From positions 1 through 64,000 of the forward strand of contig MNYJ01000138.1 of the NCBI GenBank assembly GCA_001874005.1: 64,000 nucleotides of DNA. The letters are read 5' to 3'. The notes under the pieces were generated by a model, which had not been told where the DNA came from, searched no databases, and saw only the letters and a program-made list of their open reading frames with translations. Numbering within the stretch: position 1 is the first letter of the stretch; each line of letters starts with the position of its first letter. Below are positions 59,348 to 64,000 of the stretch, piece after piece. This stretch comes from Desulfobacteraceae bacterium CG2_30_51_40 (GTDB lineage Bacteria; Desulfobacterota; DSM-4660; Desulfatiglandales; Desulfatiglandaceae). Made by a program: the position numbers and the translations under genes.

Positions 59348-61156
59348 CTACCGCTTATACATTGACTCAATGAGATCCTTGAAGGCCTCGTTTACGTATT
59401 TTCTCTTGACCTTCATGGTCGGAGTTACCTCTCCGTCCTCCTCATAGAGTTTCTTGGGAATGATCTTGAATTTCTTGATCTGTTCAACCCGAGAGAGGGT
59501 TTCGTTTACTGCTTCCACCTCTTTCTGAATCAGCTCGATTATCCCAGAGTTCTGTGTGAGATCCTTATAGGTTGAAAACTGCACCTTATGGTCCTGCGCA
59601 TACTTTACGACATTGTCTTCATCAATAGCAATCAGCGCGCTTATGAACTTCCTCTTATCCCCTATCACGATTGCATCGTTTATGTAGGGGCTGAACTTGA
59701 GCTTGTTTTCTATGTACTGGGGGGTGATGTTTTTTCCACCCGCCGTTACTATGATATCCTTTTTTCGGTCCGTGATCTTTAGGTGGCCGTCATCATCTAT
59801 AATCCCTACGTCACCGGAGCATAGCCATCCGTCCTTGAGAGTCTCTGCGGTAGAATCCGGATTCTTGTAGTAGCCCTTGAAGACTCCGTCCGACTTAACA
59901 AGTATCTCTCCGTCATCGGCTATCTTTATCTCAGTTCCTGTAAGGGGCGGGCCCACTGTTCCAAGCTTAACCATACCGACCCTTGAGGCACAGGTTACTC
60001 CCGTTCCCTCGGTCTGACCGTATCCCTCGATTAGATTTACTCCAATAGACTGGAAGAATAAAAGCACATCAGGGCTAATAGGGGCTGCTCCTGAATATGC
60101 TACTCTAAGTCTCTCAAAACCCAGACGCTCCTTTAGCTTTCTAAATACGGTAAGATAGGCCAACTGATAAAGCGTCTCAAGATATGCCGGCACATTCTTA
60201 TAACTCATTTTAAGAGTGGCCCTCTGCTTGCCGATTTTGAGCGCCAGGCCGAAGAGGATCTTCTTGAACCAGGTCGCATCCGACATCTTTATGAACACGC
60301 TTGAAAGGTACTTCTCCCATATCCTTGGCACTGCATAGCCAACAGTAGGAGAAATCTCGCGCATATTGTCCGTAACGGTATCGAGGTTCTCTATGAAATT
60401 GACCGTATATGCATGGGTTATATGGACAAAGACGGAAAAAAGCCTTTCAAAGATATGGCAGAGAGGCAGAAAACTCATCACCTCATCCGTATCGTAAATC
60501 CGGTTGTCGGTTGTTACGGCCTTCGCCATCCATGTAACGTTTCTGTGTGTGAGCATGGCCCCCTTGGGCGGGCCTGTGGTTCCGGACGTATAGATTAGAA
60601 CAGACAGGTCATCGGGGGTAATATCCTTTGCCCTATCCTCGACAATCGAGGGGTTTTTGGAAAGTATCTCTTTCCCGGTATCAAGAAGTTCTTCGAAGGT
60701 CATGACCATAGGATCATTGAAATGCCTCAATCCTTCAAGATCCCAGACTATTACCTTCTTAAGCATTGGGACATTGTCCCTGAACTGGAACCACTTGTCG
60801 AGCTGCTCTTCGTTCTCCACAAAAAAGAACCTGGACTCGGAATTCTGGATTACATATTCCGCCTGGGGCCAGGCATTGGTGGAATAAACTCCCACTGCAA
60901 CGCCCCCTGAACACTGCACTCCCATGTCGGCGATGACCCACTCGGGGCAGTTATCCCCTATGATGGAAACGCATTCGCCTTTGTTGAGGCCCATTGAGAT
61001 CAGGGCTGCTCCCACCTGCGAGGAAAGCCTGTAGTATTCGTTCCAGGATATGTCGTGCCAAAGGCCGAATTCCTTCTTGCGCATGGCGACCCTTTCGCCG
61101 TATTTTTCTGCGGTGCGCTTGAAGATTGCCGGAACAGTGCCGATAACTTCATTCAT
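59348..61156 (-). CDS. Long-chain acyl-CoA synthetase (AMP-binding)
   Basis: LIYTSGTTGPPKGAMLTHRN; GYGQTEGTGVT; ITDRKKDIIVTAGGKNI. Confidence 0.93.
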   Translation of the reverse strand: MNEVIGTVPAIFKRTAEKYGERVAMRKKEFGLWHDISWNEYYRLSSQVGAALISMGLNKGECVSIIGDNCPEWVIADMGVQCSGGVAVGVYSTNAWPQAEYVIQNSESRFFFVENEEQLDKWFQFRDNVPMLKKVIVWDLEGLRHFNDPMVMTFEELLDTGKEILSKNPSIVEDRAKDITPDDLSVLIYTSGTTGPPKGAMLTHRNVTWMAKAVTTDNRIYDTDEVMSFLPLCHIFERLFSVFVHITHAYTVNFIENLDTVTDNMREISPTVGYAVPRIWEKYLSSVFIKMSDATWFKKILFGLALKIGKQRATLKMSYKNVPAYLETLYQLAYLTVFRKLKERLGFERLRVAYSGAAPISPDVLLFFQSIGVNLIEGYGQTEGTGVTCASRVGMVKLGTVGPPLTGTEIKIADDGEILVKSDGVFKGYYKNPDSTAETLKDGWLCSGDVGIIDDDGHLKITDRKKDIIVTAGGKNITPQYIENKLKFSPYINDAIVIGDKRKFISALIAIDEDNVVKYAQDHKVQFSTYKDLTQNSGIIELIQKEVEAVNETLSRVEQIKKFKIIPKKLYEEDGEVTPTMKVKRKYVNEAFKDLIESMYKR

Positions 61157-61193
61157 AAGGGGAAGACTCCATATTCAAACAGTCATAAGGCGA

Positions 61194-61970
61194 TTAACGC
61201 CAACGTTTCTTTCTCTTCCATCTCTGGAATCCCTTTGCGGATTCCTCCGAGCGGACACCCATGTAGAACTCCTGTACATCCTTATCCTGCATAAGGTCGC
61301 TTGATTTTCCCTTCATAACGAATCTTCCGTTTTCAAGAATCAGCCCTACATGGGATATGCTTAGAGCCATTCGGGCGTTCTGCTCAACCAGAAGAAGGGT
61401 CACGCCTCTTTTGGATATCTCTACGATGATCTTGAATATCTCCTTGACAAGAAGGGGAGAAAGACCAAGGGATGGTTCATCCAGGAAAAGGAGCTTCGGC
61501 CCGTTCATCAGAGCCCTTCCGATGGCGAGCATCTGCTGCTCTCCTCCTGAGAGGGTCCCGGCCCATTGGCTCTCTCTCTGCTTAAGTATTGGAAAGTAAA
61601 CGTATATTTTCTCAAAATCAGCCTTGATCCCTGCCCGGTCTCTGCGTATATATGCCCCCATGAGGAGGTTTTCCTTGACTGTCAGTTCGTCAAAGACCTC
61701 GCGGCCCTCAGGCACATAAGAAAGACCCATACGAACTATAACCTCCGGGTCCTTGCCGTCTATCCGCCGGCCCATAAACTCAATGGTCCCTTTGTCCGGC
61801 TGGTCATCCAGGAGTCCCATGACGGTCTTTAGTATCGTGGATTTACCGGCCCCGTTGTTTCCCAGGACTGCTGTGATGGTGTTTTCCTCCACGGAAAGAG
61901 ATACACCCCTCAAGGCATAGATAAGACGATAAAATGTCTCGATATTTTTAATTTCAAGAAGCGTTGCCAA
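61194..61970 (-). CDS. livF: ABC transporter ATP-binding protein (LivF type)
   Basis: GNNGAGKSTILKTVMG; LSGGEQQMLAIGRALM; TTG start proposed at LATLLEIKN. Confidence 0.9.
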   Translation of the reverse strand: MATLLEIKNIETFYRLIYALRGVSLSVEENTITAVLGNNGAGKSTILKTVMGLLDDQPDKGTIEFMGRRIDGKDPEVIVRMGLSYVPEGREVFDELTVKENLLMGAYIRRDRAGIKADFEKIYVYFPILKQRESQWAGTLSGGEQQMLAIGRALMNGPKLLFLDEPSLGLSPLLVKEIFKIIVEISKRGVTLLLVEQNARMALSISHVGLILENGRFVMKGKSSDLMQDKDVQEFYMGVRSEESAKGFQRWKRKKRWR

Positions 61971-62751
61971 TGGTTTCTTCCTCTCCAAGGTAGGCTTTAA
62001 GCACATCAGGATGCCTTTGCACGACGTCCGGAACGCCCTCGATAATGGGCCTCCCGAAGTTTATGGCAAGAACGCGATCTGAAATGTCCATGACCATCTT
62101 CATATCGTGTTCTATAAGGAGTATGGTTACCCCCAGTTCATCCTGAATGTCTTTTATCCAGAAAACCAGGTCCTGTTTCTCTTCTGAATTCATCCCGGCG
62201 GAAGGCTCATCCAGCAGGAGGAGCTTTGGTTCAAGGGCAAGTGCCCTTCCGAGTTCAACGAGTTTCTGCGTTCCGTAGGGAAGGCTCCCCACGAATTGAT
62301 TACGGGCCGATTGGAGATCAAGCAGATCAATAATCTTTTCAACATATTCGCGATGCCTTATCTCCTCTTTTGCTGCCCTGGAGCCCCTCCGGAAAAAAGT
62401 GGCCCCGCTTAAGACGCCTGTCTTCATGTGTATGTGGCGACCAAGCATGAGGTTTTCCATGGTGGTCATACGGGAGAAGAGTTCTATGTTTTGAAAGGTC
62501 CTTGCAATCCCCTTTGTGGCTATCCTGTGGGGTTTCAGACCCGTGATGTCTTCTCCCTGAAAAATGATGCTTCCGCTGCTCGGCTTGTAAAGGCCGCTGA
62601 TGCAGTTGAAGATGGTTGTCTTGCCCGCACCGTTGGGTCCGATAATGGAAAAGATAAAGCCTTTACTGACGGAAAAACTTACATGGTCCACCGCCATTAG
62701 GCCGCCGAAACTGATACAAAGATTCTCTACCGAAAAGAAGGCTTCGTTCAT
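61954..62751 (-). CDS. livG: ABC transporter ATP-binding protein (LivG type)
   Basis: GPNGAGKTTIFNCISG; LPYGTQKLVELGRALA; LLLDEPSAGMN. Confidence 0.92.
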   Translation of the reverse strand: MNEAFFSVENLCISFGGLMAVDHVSFSVSKGFIFSIIGPNGAGKTTIFNCISGLYKPSSGSIIFQGEDITGLKPHRIATKGIARTFQNIELFSRMTTMENLMLGRHIHMKTGVLSGATFFRRGSRAAKEEIRHREYVEKIIDLLDLQSARNQFVGSLPYGTQKLVELGRALALEPKLLLLDEPSAGMNSEEKQDLVFWIKDIQDELGVTILLIEHDMKMVMDISDRVLAINFGRPIIEGVPDVVQRHPDVLKAYLGEEETIGNAS

Positions 62752-62777
62752 TGCAGATCTAAAAACCGCCTCTCATT

Positions 62778-63650
62778 TTATACTTTCCTTACGTAATGTT
62801 TTGCAAAAAGGCCGCTGGGCCTGAAACAGAGCACGAGGACAATTATTCCGAAGGCTACTATGGATTTGAACTCAAGTGACACATAGCCGCCGAAGAGGTT
62901 CTCTATTATACCCAGCATATATCCTCCCAGGGCGGCACCCACCAGCGTAGTCATTCCGCCGAGCACAGCGGAGGCGAACCCCTTCAGAAGCGGCTCAAGC
63001 ATCAGATTGGGATCGAGGGTCGCGACCGGGGCGAGAAGCATACCGGCCATTGCTCCGATAGTTGAACTCATGGCCCATGTTACGGATAGTATCCTGTTTA
63101 CCCTTATGCCGTTGATCCTGGCCGCCATAGGGTTCTGCTGGGTGGCCTTCATGGCGATTCCAACTTTTGTGTATCTGAAGAATAGAAAAAGCAGCACCAT
63201 CAAGACCAGGGCTACAAGAAGCGTGGCGAGATTAAGATAGCTTATTACGGCCGGTCCGATGTTGACCAGATCAAAATCCGACACTGGAAAGGAGAGGTCT
63301 CTTTGATCGGCGCCCCACTTCCAGCTTGCGACACCGTAGAGGATCATTTCAAAGCCCAGGGTTATCAGGATAAGGCTCAGGATGTTAGGGTCCTTTGCCC
63401 TCCTGAGGAATACGAACTCAAGAAATACTCCCAGCAAGGCTGCGAAGACCAGTGCCCCTAAGAAAGACACAAAAAAGGAGTGGCCATAGGTGTCCAGGAG
63501 CATAAAGGCCACAAAGGTTGAAAGCATGGCCATCTCGCCTTGTCCGAAGTTGGGGACCTCGGAGGTCTTATAGATGATAACCATGGCCAGGGCAATGAGG
63601 GCGTACAGGCTCCCGAAGGCAATACCACTCAACAGCAATTGAAGAAACAT
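62778..63650 (-). CDS. livH: Branched-chain ABC transporter permease (LivH type)
   Basis: LLLSGIAFGSLYALIALAMVIIYKTSEVPNFGQGEMAML; MKATQQNPMAARINGIRV. Confidence 0.92.
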   Translation of the reverse strand: MFLQLLLSGIAFGSLYALIALAMVIIYKTSEVPNFGQGEMAMLSTFVAFMLLDTYGHSFFVSFLGALVFAALLGVFLEFVFLRRAKDPNILSLILITLGFEMILYGVASWKWGADQRDLSFPVSDFDLVNIGPAVISYLNLATLLVALVLMVLLFLFFRYTKVGIAMKATQQNPMAARINGIRVNRILSVTWAMSSTIGAMAGMLLAPVATLDPNLMLEPLLKGFASAVLGGMTTLVGAALGGYMLGIIENLFGGYVSLEFKSIVAFGIIVLVLCFRPSGLFAKHYVRKV

Positions 63651-63723
63651 AGCTCTGAAAGCTCCTTATGAAAAAGGCTGACATCACTGCCTGATCGCGC
63701 CAGGCAGGGGCTTATATGGCTCC

Positions 63724-64000
63724 CTAGAACGGCCAGGTCTTCCAGTAGATCTTAGTCCTTATCCAGAAGCCATACAGGCCGAGCGGCTCAAAGATTACTA
63801 GAAGAACTATTATGAGGCCGAAGATAATGCTTGATATATTCGGAAGACCGGCTACGGTCATGAAGTTCTCCGAGAAGGATATGAGCATCCCCCCTATCAG
63901 AGGAAGCTCCTGTATCTTGTCCAGCTCCAGGAGAAGCCAGGTCATGACAATTCCACCCATAACAGATCCGAATATGGATCCCAGCCCACCTACTATGACG
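63724..64000 (-). CDS. livM: Branched-chain ABC transporter permease (LivM type), 5' end beyond window
   Basis: Frame stays open to the window end (..VIVGGLGSIFGSVMGGIVMTWLLLEL..), typical LivM C-terminal part. Confidence 0.82.
   Translation of the reverse strand, partial: VIVGGLGSIFGSVMGGIVMTWLLLELDKIQELPLIGGMLISFSENFMTVAGLPNISSIIFGLIIVLLVIFEPLGLYGFWIRTKIYWKTWPF

Overview
The window is a typical bacterial chromosome segment, probably from a Desulfobacterota/deltaproteobacterium-like organism (inferred from gene content and synteny). It is mostly housekeeping operons: serA; ispE-tRNA-Gln(TTG)-prs-rplY-pth-hppA-carD-rluD; rho-rpmE-prfA-prmC; lgt; fabF-acpP; mtaB-mnmA; pfk; ispG-proS-relA; mpl; and a liv ABC/acyl-CoA synthetase cluster. 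Accessory parts include a ZraP/ZraSR-like envelope-stress module next to copZ-copA, a thiol/disulfide cluster, an orphan Tat FeS/cytochrome b pair, and a degenerate KptA-like protein. The main candidates for a new system are: (1) a GAF-ANTAR antiterminator gene followed by a stand-alone FMN glutamate synthase whose leader carries a hexaloop hairpin (loop AAUGGC), a second small hairpin and an overlapping intrinsic terminator; (2) a GIY-YIG nuclease gene (now carrying an in-frame amber) bracketed by inverted copies of the REP-like repeat that is scattered through the window, which resembles a transposable cassette; (3) a 146-bp TA-flanked, almost fully palindromic MITE-like element present three times; (4) a KaiC-like domain with a degenerate P-loop fused to XRE-HTH and cupin domains; (5) a predicted sigma-54 promoter plus paired upstream dyads between zraP-like and zraSR-like genes. 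Two conserved-looking small proteins (55 and 57 aa) fall below the ORF-track cutoff. All calls come from reading the sequence; no database search was run.
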